A DNA stretch of 64,000 nt. It comes from an uncultured Pseudomonadota bacterium. Lineage in GTDB: Bacteria; Myxococcota_A; UBA9160; PR03. The stretch lies in assembly GCA_900696485.1 (NCBI GenBank), contig CAADGG010000103.1, forward strand, positions 25,558 through 89,557, read 5' to 3'. Positions 26,323 to 35,462 of the stretch are shown here, piece by piece (positions within the stretch are counted from its first letter, which is position 1; each line of letters begins with the position of its first letter). Under the pieces are notes generated by a model. It searched no databases, had not been told where the DNA came from, and saw only the letters and a list, made by a program, of their open reading frames with translations. Made by a program: the position numbers and the translations under genes.

Positions 26323-29240
26323 CGGCCGAATCCGCGACGCCGAGTTCGACCTACCGACTGCAGCTGCGTCGCGACTTCGGGTTCCGCGATGCGGCCGCGC
26401 TGGTGCCCTACCTCGCGCGGCTCGGAATCTCGCATGTCTACTGCTCGCCCTACCTGCGCGCACGCACCGGCAGTCCCCACGGCTACGACATCACCGACCA
26501 CAGCGCCCTGAATCCCGAACTCGGTGACGAGCTGGACTTCGCCGGCTTCGTCGCCGCGTTGCGGCGACACCGGCTCGGCCAGATCCTCGATTTCGTGCCG
26601 AACCACATGGGGATCGCGCAGGCGGACAACGCCTGGTGGCTCGACGTGCTGGAATTCGGCCGGGCATCCCCATGGGCGAGCTTCTTCGACATCGACTGGC
26701 AGCCCGCCAAGGCCGAGCTGCGTGGCAAAGTGCTGGCGCCGTTCCTGGGGGACCACTACGGTACGGTCCTCGAGAGCGGCGGGCTGCGGCTCGCCTTCGA
26801 TCCGGCGGCCGGGACGCTCTCCGTCTGGTACCACGATCATCGCTTTCCGGTGTCTCCGCGCACGACGGGCCGGCTGCTTCGCACTCGCCTCTCGACGCTT
26901 CCCCTGGCGGCGGACGCGGCGGCACGCCGAAGGTTCGAAGCCGTTCTCGAGGCACTGGAGGGCACGGCGCCGAGCCGTGCCTCGGCGCGTCGACGGACGC
27001 AGGACCGCGAGCGGGCGCGCGCGGCCCAGCGGGAGCTGGCCGCGCTTGCCGCCCACGAGGAGGCCCTGCGCCGCTGGCTCGTCGCGACCGCTGACGCCGT
27101 CAACGGCGAGCCGACCCGGCCTGAGAGCTGGCGTTCGTTGCATCGGCTGCTCGAGGCCCAGCACTACCGGCTCGCCTATTGGCGGGTCGCCGCGGACGAG
27201 ATCAACTACCGGCGTTTCTTCAACGTGAACGAACTGGCCGGCCTGCGCATGGAACGCCCCGAGGTCTTCGCGGCCACCCACGAACGCGTGCTCGGCTGGA
27301 TCGCCGACGACACGCTCGACGGACTGCGGATCGATCACATCGACGGCCTCTACGATCCCCGCGCCTACTGCGAACGTTTGCGGGAGGCGGTCGGCGCGCG
27401 GCCACTCTACCTGGTGGTCGAGAAGATCCTCGCCCATCACGAATCGCTGCGCAGCGACTGGCCGGTGGACGGGACGACCGGCTACGAATTCCTCGGCGTG
27501 GTCGGCGGCCTGTTCGTCGATCCCACCGGCGAGGCGATCCTGCGCCGCTGCTGGCGACGCTTCGGCCCCGATGCGCCCGACTTCGACGCCGAAGTCTACG
27601 CGTGCAAGAAGCTGGTGATGAACTTCCTGCTCGGCGGCGAGCTGCAGGTCCTCGCGCATGCGCTCGACGGCCTCTCGGAGGCGCACTGGGATACGCGCGA
27701 CTTCACCGAGGCCACGCTGCGCGAGGCGCTGAAGGAGGTCGTCGCCTGCTTCCCGGTCTATCGCAGCTACGTCGACGCGAGGGGTAGCAGCGCCGAAGAT
27801 CGGCGGGATCTGGACTGGGCGCTCGCCCAGGCGCGCCGCCACTCGGCAGATCCGGAGCCGAGCCTCTTCGATTGGATCCACGGGGTGTTGAGCACGGATC
27901 CGTCGCATCCCGGCGTCGCGGAACGGAATCGCCGCGAGATCCTGCGCTTCGCCATGCGCTTCCAACAACTCACCGGACCGGTGACGGCCAAGGCCGTCGA
28001 AGACACTGCGTACTATCGCCAGCACCTGCTCGTCTCGATCAACGAGGTCGGGGACGATCCGCACCGCTTCGGCAGCTCTCCGGCGGCGTATCATCGCGCC
28101 AATGCCGAGCGCCTGCGCCGCTGGCCGCGCTCGATGCTCGCGACGGCCACGCACGACACGAAGCGCGGAGAGGACACGCGCCTGCGCATCCACGTGCTCT
28201 CGGAGTGGGCCGAGGAATGGGAGCAGCACTGCCAGCGCTGGGCGAGCTGGAATCAGCGCTACAAGCGGACGATTGCGGACGAGCCCGCCCCGGCCTCCGA
28301 TGACGAGTACTTCCTGTACCAGATCCTGCTCGGCAGCTGGCCGCATCCCGACGGGGTACCGCCGACGGCGGACACGGCCTGGCTGGCAGCGTGGCGGGAG
28401 CGTCTCGAGGGCTACGTGGTGAAAGCGCTGCGTGAGGCCAAGAAGCGCTCGAGCTGGCGCCATCCGAACCCCGACTACGAAGCGGCGCAGCTCGGCTTCC
28501 TGCGCGCGCTGCTCGATGCGAGCCGGCCGAACCCGTTCCTCACGGACTTCTCCGCCTTTGCCGCCCGCGTGGCGGTCGTCGCCGCCGTCCACGGGCTCGC
28601 CCAGACGGCGCTCAAGCTCGCTGCGCCGGGCGTTCCCGACACCTATCAGGGTTGTGAGTTCTGGGATCTGTCGCTCGCGGATCCCGACAACCGGCGACCG
28701 GTCGACTTCGCCGCCCGGTCGCAAGCGCTCGACGCGCTCGACACCGATCTGGCGGGTGAGCGGGCGGACGAGACGCTCGACACGCTGCTCACCGGCTGGC
28801 CGGACGGCCGAATCAAGCTGCTCGTCACCGCGCGCCTGCTCGGCCTGCGCCGGCGACATCCGGAGCTGTTGCGCGAGGGCGACTACCTGCCGCTCGAGAC
28901 CTGCGGTCTGCACGCCGATCGCGTCGTCGCGTTCCTGCGGAGTCGCGGCGAGGCGCACCTCGTCATGGTGGCGCCACGTCTGACGGCACCATTGCTGGCG
29001 GACGGATCCGGCCTTCGCATCCCCGCCGCGACCTGGGCGGATACCGCCGTGTGCATGCCGTCGGGCGAGTCGGCGGGCGAGTGGCGGGACGTCCTCACTG
29101 GAAGGCCAAGACGGATGGCGGCGAACGGCGCCTCGGCGCGGCTCCCGGTCGCGGAGCTACTGGCGCCGCTCCCGGTCGCGGCGCTCTTCGCCGCACCGCC
29201 CGGTCTGGCGACCCCGGACCGCAACGTGGCTTCGGGATGA
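26319..29240 (+). CDS. treY: Malto-oligosyltrehalose synthase TreY
   Basis: A 973-residue GH13_26 enzyme that turns the reducing-end alpha-1,4 bond of maltodextrin into the alpha,alpha-1,1 bond of trehalose. It shows the family start TYRLQLRRDFGFRDA, then YLRARTGSPHGYDITDH, DGLRIDHIDGLYDP (nucleophile Asp), LVVEKILAHHE (Glu) and TATHDTKRGEDTR. The length is normal to slightly long. Its ATG overlaps the treZ stop, and its stop overlaps the malQ start. With TreZ it forms the glucan-to-trehalose arm of the cluster. Confidence 0.95.
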   Translation: MTAESATPSSTYRLQLRRDFGFRDAAALVPYLARLGISHVYCSPYLRARTGSPHGYDITDHSALNPELGDELDFAGFVAALRRHRLGQILDFVPNHMGIAQADNAWWLDVLEFGRASPWASFFDIDWQPAKAELRGKVLAPFLGDHYGTVLESGGLRLAFDPAAGTLSVWYHDHRFPVSPRTTGRLLRTRLSTLPLAADAAARRRFEAVLEALEGTAPSRASARRRTQDRERARAAQRELAALAAHEEALRRWLVATADAVNGEPTRPESWRSLHRLLEAQHYRLAYWRVAADEINYRRFFNVNELAGLRMERPEVFAATHERVLGWIADDTLDGLRIDHIDGLYDPRAYCERLREAVGARPLYLVVEKILAHHESLRSDWPVDGTTGYEFLGVVGGLFVDPTGEAILRRCWRRFGPDAPDFDAEVYACKKLVMNFLLGGELQVLAHALDGLSEAHWDTRDFTEATLREALKEVVACFPVYRSYVDARGSSAEDRRDLDWALAQARRHSADPEPSLFDWIHGVLSTDPSHPGVAERNRREILRFAMRFQQLTGPVTAKAVEDTAYYRQHLLVSINEVGDDPHRFGSSPAAYHRANAERLRRWPRSMLATATHDTKRGEDTRLRIHVLSEWAEEWEQHCQRWASWNQRYKRTIADEPAPASDDEYFLYQILLGSWPHPDGVPPTADTAWLAAWRERLEGYVVKALREAKKRSSWRHPNPDYEAAQLGFLRALLDASRPNPFLTDFSAFAARVAVVAAVHGLAQTALKLAAPGVPDTYQGCEFWDLSLADPDNRRPVDFAARSQALDALDTDLAGERADETLDTLLTGWPDGRIKLLVTARLLGLRRRHPELLREGDYLPLETCGLHADRVVAFLRSRGEAHLVMVAPRLTAPLLADGSGLRIPAATWADTAVCMPSGESAGEWRDVLTGRPRRMAANGASARLPVAELLAPLPVAALFAAPPGLATPDRNVASG

Positions 29241-31216
29241 GCGCGATCCCGTCGGCGTTCCCCGATGCGATCCGCGCTGCGCTCGCCGTGCTCGGGATCC
29301 GCGAGCTCGCGCTCGCCATTCACGACGCCAGCCTGCCGATGGCGCCGGAAGAGGATATCGGGCGCGGTTCCCTCGGCAGCGACGAGGCGATGCGCCTGTT
29401 CGCGACGGTGCGGGCGCTCGGCTTCACCGCGATCCAGCTCGGCCCCCAGGGCGAGACGAGCGCCGGCAATGCCTCGCCCTATGACGCGACTGCGTTCTCG
29501 CGCAGCCTCGACTCGCTGGCGTGGATGCCACTCGTGCGAGGCGAGGACGGTCCGCCCTTGGTCGCAGCCGAGACGCTCACCGCGTGGGTCGCCGAACGGC
29601 CGGAGGGCAGCGCGACACGGGTCCGTCACGGACCCGTGTCGCTCCGGCAGCGCCAGCGGCTCGAGAGCGTCTATCGGTGCTTCCGCGAACAGATCGAGAA
29701 CGGCAGCGGCGGCGCGGCGAAGGAGGCGCGAGCGCTCGCCCGGCGACTCACGCACTTCGTCGCGTCTCACCAGCCGTGGCTCGAACGCTACGCGCTCTAC
29801 GAGGCCCTGAGCGCCGAGCACGGCTGCGACCACCGGAGCGGCTGGCCGGCGGCGACCGGCGAAATCGACCAGCGACTGTGGGAATCCGGCGCCGAGCCGG
29901 CGGCCGCACGGCGCCGGGCCGCCCTGTCTGCCCGGTACGCCGAGCACATCGCTGTCTATCGATTCGGGCAGTTCCTCGCCCACGAGCAGCACAACGCAGT
30001 CCGTCGGCGGGTTGGGAGCCTGGGCCTGCGCTTGCTCGGCGATCTGCAGATCGGTGTGTCGGACCGCGATCACTGGGCGTGGCCGGAGGCGTTCCTGACC
30101 GGCTATCGGCTGGGCGCCCCGCCGAGCCGCACCAACCCCGACGGCCAACCCTGGGGCTATCCGGTCCTCGATCCGGAGCGCTACGACGCGGCCAACCCGA
30201 ACCGTGAGCGCGGAATGCCGGCGGCCGGCCCGTCGCGCGCGCTGCTGCAGCGGCGGGTGGCCAAGCTCTTCGCGGAGTTCGACGGCATCCGCGTCGATCA
30301 CCCGCATGGGCTCGTGGATCCGTGGGTCTACCGGAGCGACGACCCCGCTCCGCTGCACGCCGTGCAGAACGGCGCCCGACTGTTCTCCGCCCCCGACCTT
30401 CCCGACCACCCGGAACTCGCGCACTATGCCATCGCCGGCCGGCAGGATCTTCGTGCCGGGGCCCTGCGCTGGGCGGACGACTGGGTGGCGAAGCTCGTCC
30501 CGGAGCAGGTGGATCGCTATGCGGTGCTCTTCGACGCGCTCGTCACGACGGCGAAGGAGTACGGCAGCAGCGCCACGGACATCGCGTGCGAGGTCCTGAG
30601 CACGCTGCCGCTCCCGGTCGCTCGCGTGCTCGAGCGGCACGGACTCGGCCGCTTCCGGGTGACGCAGAAGGCGTCACTCGAGGATCCGCGCGACGGGTAC
30701 CGCAGCGAGAATGCGCGGCCGGAAGATTGGATCATGATCGGGACCCACGATACCCCGCCGATCTGGCAGCTCGTCGAGCAGTGGAGTCGAGACGGCAGTG
30801 CGCCCGCCCGCGCGCGGCGCGTCGCCGAACGTCTCGCGGCGGATGATCGCCGTCGTGCGCAGCTTCGTGACGAATTCGCCCGCGATCCCGGCCTGCTCGC
30901 CCAGGCACACTTCGCGGAACTCTTCGCGAGCCCGGCACGACAGGTGCTGGTGCTCGCGACAGATCTGCTCGGCATCGACGCATCGTACAATACACCCGGT
31001 ACGGTCTCGGATGCCAACTGGAGCCTGCGACTGCCCGGCTCGTGGCGCCGCGACTACGCCGAGCGGCTGGCGCGCGGTCGGGCGCTGGACCTCCCGCGCG
31101 CGCTGGCGATGGCGCTGCGCGCGCGCGGCGACCGCTACGCTCGCGAGCACGCCCCGCTGCTCGCGCGGCTCGAAGCGGACGCCCGCGCCGCGCCGCAGTG
31201 GCTGCGCGGAGACTGA
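29237..31216 (+). CDS. malQ: 4-alpha-glucanotransferase (GH77, MalQ-like)
   Basis: A 659-residue GH77 disproportionating enzyme that transfers glucan segments between maltodextrins. Key segments are LLGDLQIGVSDRDHW, FDGIRVDHPHGLVDPW (nucleophile Asp), DIACEVLSTLPLPV (acid/base Glu region) and WIMIGTHDTPPIWQL (transition-state Asp). The sequence is rather divergent; the usual AEDLG is replaced by ACEVL. The ATG overlaps the treY stop as ATGA. It is the last gene of the run and probably lengthens or shortens the dextrins left by TreY, GlgX and GlgE. Confidence 0.9.
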   Translation: MSAIPSAFPDAIRAALAVLGIRELALAIHDASLPMAPEEDIGRGSLGSDEAMRLFATVRALGFTAIQLGPQGETSAGNASPYDATAFSRSLDSLAWMPLVRGEDGPPLVAAETLTAWVAERPEGSATRVRHGPVSLRQRQRLESVYRCFREQIENGSGGAAKEARALARRLTHFVASHQPWLERYALYEALSAEHGCDHRSGWPAATGEIDQRLWESGAEPAAARRRAALSARYAEHIAVYRFGQFLAHEQHNAVRRRVGSLGLRLLGDLQIGVSDRDHWAWPEAFLTGYRLGAPPSRTNPDGQPWGYPVLDPERYDAANPNRERGMPAAGPSRALLQRRVAKLFAEFDGIRVDHPHGLVDPWVYRSDDPAPLHAVQNGARLFSAPDLPDHPELAHYAIAGRQDLRAGALRWADDWVAKLVPEQVDRYAVLFDALVTTAKEYGSSATDIACEVLSTLPLPVARVLERHGLGRFRVTQKASLEDPRDGYRSENARPEDWIMIGTHDTPPIWQLVEQWSRDGSAPARARRVAERLAADDRRRAQLRDEFARDPGLLAQAHFAELFASPARQVLVLATDLLGIDASYNTPGTVSDANWSLRLPGSWRRDYAERLARGRALDLPRALAMALRARGDRYAREHAPLLARLEADARAAPQWLRGD

Positions 31217-31279
31217 TGTCGAGCCTCGTGCGACACGACACGGGGCTCGAGGTGCGAGCGGAGCCGGAAGGACGAGACG

Positions 31280-32056
31280 ATGCGAGTGGCGACCTGGAAC
31301 ATCAACGGCATCCGCGCGCGACTCGCGTTCTTGCTCGAATGGCTCGCCGTGCGCCAGCCCGATGTGGTCGGGCTCCAGGAACTGAAGATCGTCGAGGAGC
31401 AGTTCCCGAGCGCCGAGATCGAAGCGGCTGGCTATCACGCAGCCGTGCTGGGCCAGAAGAGCTGGAATGGCGTCGCCGTGCTGTCCCGCCAGCCGCTCGA
31501 AGTCGAGCAACGCGGACTGCCCGGCCAGCACGAGCTGGGAGCGCGCCTGCTGACCGTTCACACCGGCGGACTGCGCTTCACCAGCGTCTACTGCCCGAAC
31601 GGCAAACACACCGGGCATGCGGACTTCCCGCGCAAGCTCGCGTGGCTCGACACGCTCACCGAACATGTCGCGCTGGGCTTCGATCCCGGCGTTCCGGGCG
31701 TGCTGTGCGGCGACTTCAACGTCTGCCCGCAACCGATCGATTCCTGGAACGACGAAGCCATGCGCGGCTCGATCTTCCACACCGATGAGGAGCGCGCACG
31801 CATCGAGCGGCTGTTCGTGTCCGGCTGGACCGATCTGTTCCGCGTGTGCTTCCCGAACGAGCAGGCCTTCACGTGGTGGGACTATCGCGGCGGAGCCTTC
31901 CACCGCCGCCACGGGCTGCGCATCGACTTCGTGCTCGGCAATGCCGCCGTCGTCGAACGCTTGCGCTCCGTCACGATCGATCGTGACTGGCGCAAGAAGC
32001 GCGGCGAACTCACGCCGAGCGACCACGCGCCGGTGTTCGCCGACCTCGAACCCTGA
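31280..32056 (+). CDS. xthA: Exodeoxyribonuclease III
   Basis: A 258-residue AP endonuclease/3'-5' exonuclease of the ExoIII family, for base excision repair. Catalytic signatures: MRVATWNINGIRAR (Asn), LQELKI (metal-binding Glu), VYCPNGK (Tyr), CGDFNVCP (Asp and Asn), RIDFVLGN (Asp) and the C-terminal TPSDHAPVFADL (Asp-His). The ATG has GGAAGGA upstream. It follows malQ by 63 bases on the same strand but is functionally unrelated. A palindromic element lies beyond its stop. Confidence 0.95.
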   Translation: MRVATWNINGIRARLAFLLEWLAVRQPDVVGLQELKIVEEQFPSAEIEAAGYHAAVLGQKSWNGVAVLSRQPLEVEQRGLPGQHELGARLLTVHTGGLRFTSVYCPNGKHTGHADFPRKLAWLDTLTEHVALGFDPGVPGVLCGDFNVCPQPIDSWNDEAMRGSIFHTDEERARIERLFVSGWTDLFRVCFPNEQAFTWWDYRGGAFHRRHGLRIDFVLGNAAVVERLRSVTIDRDWRKKRGELTPSDHAPVFADLEP

Positions 32057-32111
32057 TGGCAGCCCATGCCGTCGCGTGCGTGGTCGGATGGCGACCGATG
32101 GGGTGTCGAGA

Positions 32112-32227
32112 CGGGCGGCAGGCGCACCCCCTCCGCCGAGGTCCTCGGCGGACGAGGCGAGTGGCCTTACACGCCAGGGGGTCGGGCCGCCTGCGGAGTT
32201 CGGCTGCGGGGGTGCGCCTGCCGCCCG
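32112..32227. repeat. 116-bp palindromic element, copy 2
   Basis: Perfect 20-bp terminal inverted repeats (32112-32131 and 32208-32227) with an internal palindrome CCGCCGAG/CTCGGCGG (32133-32151). It is related to the inner part of the element at 6333-6525 (40 of 45 bases over one arm). It lies between the convergent xthA and M13 peptidase genes, where it may also stop transcription from both sides. Confidence 0.7.
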
Positions 32228-32253
32228 GCGAGGATCCACCGGGGCGGGCCGCG

Positions 32254-34323
32254 CTACCAGATCCGGCAGATCGGCTCCGGCGCCATCGGGGCGTCGCGCG
32301 GACACGAGAAGGCGTCCCGGAACGCCGGCAGCTCCGCCAAGGGTCCGTTGACCCGGGCGCGCGGGCGCGCACGCGGGTCTCGGCGCGCCATCACGGCGTC
32401 ATAGCCCGGTTGCGGCTGCGCGCACCAGGCCTGTGCGTAGGCGACGAAGAACAGCCTCTCGTGGTCGAGCCCGGCGATCGGAGACGGCGCGCGCGCGGCG
32501 GCGCCGGCCTGCGTCCGCCACGCGCGGTGCGCGAGCGCGACACCGCCGAGATCCGCCGCGTTCTCCACCGCCGTGAGTCGACCATCGACGTGCAGACCCG
32601 GTTCGAGTTCGATCTGGTCGTAGCGATCGATGAGACACGCGATTCGATCCTCGAACGCGCGCCGAGTCGGATCGCTCCACCACGGCGCGATGCGACCCGA
32701 GGCGTCGAAGAGCTGGCCCCGCGCGTCGAAGGCGTGGGTCCACTCGTGCGCCATCATCGAGCCGGCGGCTCCCCAGCGCATCGCGGCGGGTAGCGAGACC
32801 TCGAACAGCGACGGCTGCAACAGACCGGCCGGGATCACGATCTCGTTGGCGCGGGGTTCGTAGAACCCCCGCATCGCGAAGACGGAGACGGGCCAGGCGG
32901 CTGGATCGATGGGAGTGCCGACGGCCTCCATCTCGCGCGCGAGCCGGGCCGCGCCGAGGGACAGCGCGTTCTCGAGATAGCGACCGGGATCCACCTCCGG
33001 CGTCCAGTCCTCCGGCCAGGGCTCGGGGTGCCCGATCTTGTGACGGACCGACGCGGCCTTCGCGGACGCTGCCGATCGGCTGGCTGCACTGAGCCAGTCG
33101 AGGTGCGGCAGAGAGGCGAGGAACGCCGTGCGGACGGCCTCGAGCATGTCCGTCGCGACGGCACGGCTGTCGCCGGAAAACGTCGCGGCGACGAAGGCGC
33201 GGCTCACGAGGTCGGGAAGCGCCGCGAGCGTCGCCTGCGCGCAGCGCTCCGGACGCGGGGGTCGCGCGATCGCACCGGTGAGCTTCGACTCGAACGCGAA
33301 GTCCTGCTCTTCGAACGCGCGGCCGAGGCGTTGCGCCACGGCGTGGAGCAGGTGCCAGTGCAGATACGCGCGCAGCGTCGCGGGCGACGCACGGCGCAGC
33401 GCGGCACCGGCCACCGCGAGCAGATCCGGTCTCGCGAGCTCGAGAGCCTCGGGATCCGGCGCCCCCAGCGCGGCGAAGTAGACCTCCCAAGGCAGCTCCG
33501 GAGTGACGGCTTGCAGCGCCGCGCGACCCCGAACGGCCTGCGCCGGCGGACTCCCGGTCGCGCCCGACGCCTCCGGGACGATCCCGAGGCTCGCGCGGGC
33601 CAGCGCACGCTCGAGCTCGACGACGGCCCGCGCCTGCGAGCGGGCCCGTGCGCTGCGGACGCCGGCGAGCTCGAACATCCGCGCGACGTGGCGGCGGTAG
33701 CCGTCGACGAGGCCGCGCCGGGCTTCGTCGACGTAGAAGCGCGCCTCGGGCAGCAGGAACCCACCGGGCGCCAGCAGCAGCACGTGACGAGCCGGGTCGG
33801 TCGGATCCCGGTCGACTGCGAGCGCGAAGAAGGGGCTCGCCCCGGGAACCTGCCGCAAGCGGGCCGCCGCCGCGAAGGCACCGGGAAGATCCTCGGCGGT
33901 CGCGATCTCCTCACGCCACGGCGTCAGCGGCTCCAGTCCCGCCGTCGCGATGCCGGCGACATCCATGCAGCTGTCGAAGAACGCCGACGCCTTGCGATGC
34001 CACGGCGCCGGCGTCTCGCGTTCGAGGACGGCCACCAACCACGCGCGGTTGCGCGCATCGATCGAGGTGAGGCTGCGCATGATCTGCGGCCGGTCTTCCG
34101 GCGGCGGGACGGCGGCGAGCCAGCCTCCGCACGCGTACTGGTAGAAATCCTCACACGGGTCGGCAGCCGGGTCGATGGCGGCGAGCACGGAGCGCTGCAC
34201 CCGCACGGGGTCCGAGGCCTCACGCTGGACCGGACGCGGGGATCCCGGCCCACACGCCGCCGTCAGGAGCAGCAGGGTCGCGGCGCGCGCAGGCCGCGCG
34301 CCGCGTGCCATGCGCAACGCCAT
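32254..34323 (-). CDS. M13 (neprilysin/PepO) family zinc metallopeptidase lipoprotein
   Basis: A 689-residue envelope peptidase. The signal has a lipobox (LLLTAACG). The mature N-terminus DPCEDFYQYACGGW is the M13 family start. The zinc site is HEWTH in MMAHEWTHAFDARG, with the third ligand in ENAADLGG. The substrate-binding Asn-Ala-x-Tyr motif appears diverged. The C-terminus ends CRIW, like the conserved CxxW ending of neprilysins. It cleaves short peptides. The start is ATG 34321-34323; a GTG directly before it (34324-34326) is also possible, and no ribosome binding site is seen. Confidence 0.92.
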   Translation of the reverse strand: MALRMARGARPARAATLLLLTAACGPGSPRPVQREASDPVRVQRSVLAAIDPAADPCEDFYQYACGGWLAAVPPPEDRPQIMRSLTSIDARNRAWLVAVLERETPAPWHRKASAFFDSCMDVAGIATAGLEPLTPWREEIATAEDLPGAFAAAARLRQVPGASPFFALAVDRDPTDPARHVLLLAPGGFLLPEARFYVDEARRGLVDGYRRHVARMFELAGVRSARARSQARAVVELERALARASLGIVPEASGATGSPPAQAVRGRAALQAVTPELPWEVYFAALGAPDPEALELARPDLLAVAGAALRRASPATLRAYLHWHLLHAVAQRLGRAFEEQDFAFESKLTGAIARPPRPERCAQATLAALPDLVSRAFVAATFSGDSRAVATDMLEAVRTAFLASLPHLDWLSAASRSAASAKAASVRHKIGHPEPWPEDWTPEVDPGRYLENALSLGAARLAREMEAVGTPIDPAAWPVSVFAMRGFYEPRANEIVIPAGLLQPSLFEVSLPAAMRWGAAGSMMAHEWTHAFDARGQLFDASGRIAPWWSDPTRRAFEDRIACLIDRYDQIELEPGLHVDGRLTAVENAADLGGVALAHRAWRTQAGAAARAPSPIAGLDHERLFFVAYAQAWCAQPQPGYDAVMARRDPRARPRARVNGPLAELPAFRDAFSCPRDAPMAPEPICRIW

Positions 34324-34466
34324 CACGGCTCGCGAACCGGCACGGCCAGTGCGTGCGCGAGAGTCGTGGCCATCCGTCGTTGCTCTCCCTCTCCCGCGTG
34401 CGCCGCCCGCGCGGCAGTTTCGGGCTCAGCTCGATCCGGTGGCGGCCCGGAGCCCGGCCATTGCCG

Positions 34467-35375
34467 TCAGAGGCCGCCGGGCGGGTGTGACTCTCGCAGC
34501 GCGTCGAGCGGCACCGGGTCGACGCCCTTGCGGATCCGGTCCTGCAGCGCCGACCGGTCGAGCAGCGACCGCGGAATCGTACGTCCGAACTCGACGCGCT
34601 CCCAGCGCAGCACGCTCTCGGCGCCGTTCGGGAGCTCACGGATCCGGACCTGCTTCGGGAACGGGCGGCCGTCCACCAGCTCGACCGACTCGAAGTGCTG
34701 CTCGCGGATCGCGGCGCCCGTCACGTCGATGAAGCGCACGCGGACCGGCAGGAAGGTCTCCGGGTCGACGCGCGTCTCGACACGGCTGTAGTAGTGGTAC
34801 GGCCCGCTGTGCAGCTCGACGAAGCGAAGGCCGTCCTCTTCGACCGCGCGAACGCTCCCGCTGCGACGCGCGGATGGATCGCTGAGCCAGAGATCCTCGT
34901 GCCGGAACAGCGAGTCCGCCCACGGATCCGTCGCGAGCAGGCCCCGCACCGCCAGCCAACGGCGCTTCTGGATGTCCCAGTACCAGTTGACCAGGGGTTC
35001 GCCCGGCGTCACCACGAGCTCCGAAACGACGCTCTCGTCGCTCCCCTTCTCCTGCATCTCGAAGACCGTGCGCGTGCTGTCGGGCCCCGGCCGACGCAAT
35101 GCATCGAACGAGAACTCGAGCGTGCGATCGCCGGGTCGGCTCACGATCACGTGCGCCCGGCCTGCGAGCGATTCGCCGACGCGCAGCGCGTCCGCGATCC
35201 GGCTGTGCCAGACGTCGGCCGACGGCCCGTCCTCCGCGTCCGACACGACGGGCGCCGCGAGCAGCACCAGCAACAGCAGCAGCGGGACCCGGCGGGCCGG
35301 TCGCGGCGCCAACCGCAGCCGGACGACGCGCTGCGATGCAGAGGATTGCGCTCCCGAGGTCCCGCGGTTCGCCAT
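34467..35375 (-). CDS. Outer-membrane lipoprotein-sorting (LolA-like) protein
   Basis: A 302-residue exported protein whose signal peptide (LLLLLVLLAAPVVSDAE) ends near residue 48. The mature domain is a LolA-like half-barrel: FEMQEKGSDESVVSELVV, KRRWLAVRGLLATDPWADS, WLSDPSARRSGSVRAVEEDG and IDVTGAAIREQHFESVELVDGRPFPK. Such proteins often accompany RND-type exporters, but none is here. The second LolA-fold protein of the window is the DUF1329 protein at 2.3 kb. The ATG has no ribosome binding site but a TATGCT box eight bases upstream. Confidence 0.8.
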   Translation of the reverse strand: MANRGTSGAQSSASQRVVRLRLAPRPARRVPLLLLLVLLAAPVVSDAEDGPSADVWHSRIADALRVGESLAGRAHVIVSRPGDRTLEFSFDALRRPGPDSTRTVFEMQEKGSDESVVSELVVTPGEPLVNWYWDIQKRRWLAVRGLLATDPWADSLFRHEDLWLSDPSARRSGSVRAVEEDGLRFVELHSGPYHYYSRVETRVDPETFLPVRVRFIDVTGAAIREQHFESVELVDGRPFPKQVRIRELPNGAESVLRWERVEFGRTIPRSLLDRSALQDRIRKGVDPVPLDALRESHPPGGL

Positions 35376-35383
35376 CTGCGGGT

Positions 35384-35389
35384 AGCATA
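35384..35389 (-). promoter_or_regulatory. -10 box TATGCT, leaderless start
   Basis: TATGCT on the minus strand ends eight bases before the ATG of the LolA-like gene. No Shine-Dalgarno sequence lies between them. A -35 element is not clear. Confidence 0.5.
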
Positions 35390-35462
35390 GCGGCATGCCT
35401 CCCCGATCCGACCTCGGCTCCCCCGTCTCCCGCCGAGACCGGGTGCTGCCGGCCGCGCGCTG

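Noticed and set aside
25506..28958. Very long open frame (over 1100 codons) on the minus strand opposite treY
   Set aside because: It mirrors the codon pattern of treY; its translation has no family features, and long antisense frames are expected in DNA this GC-rich.
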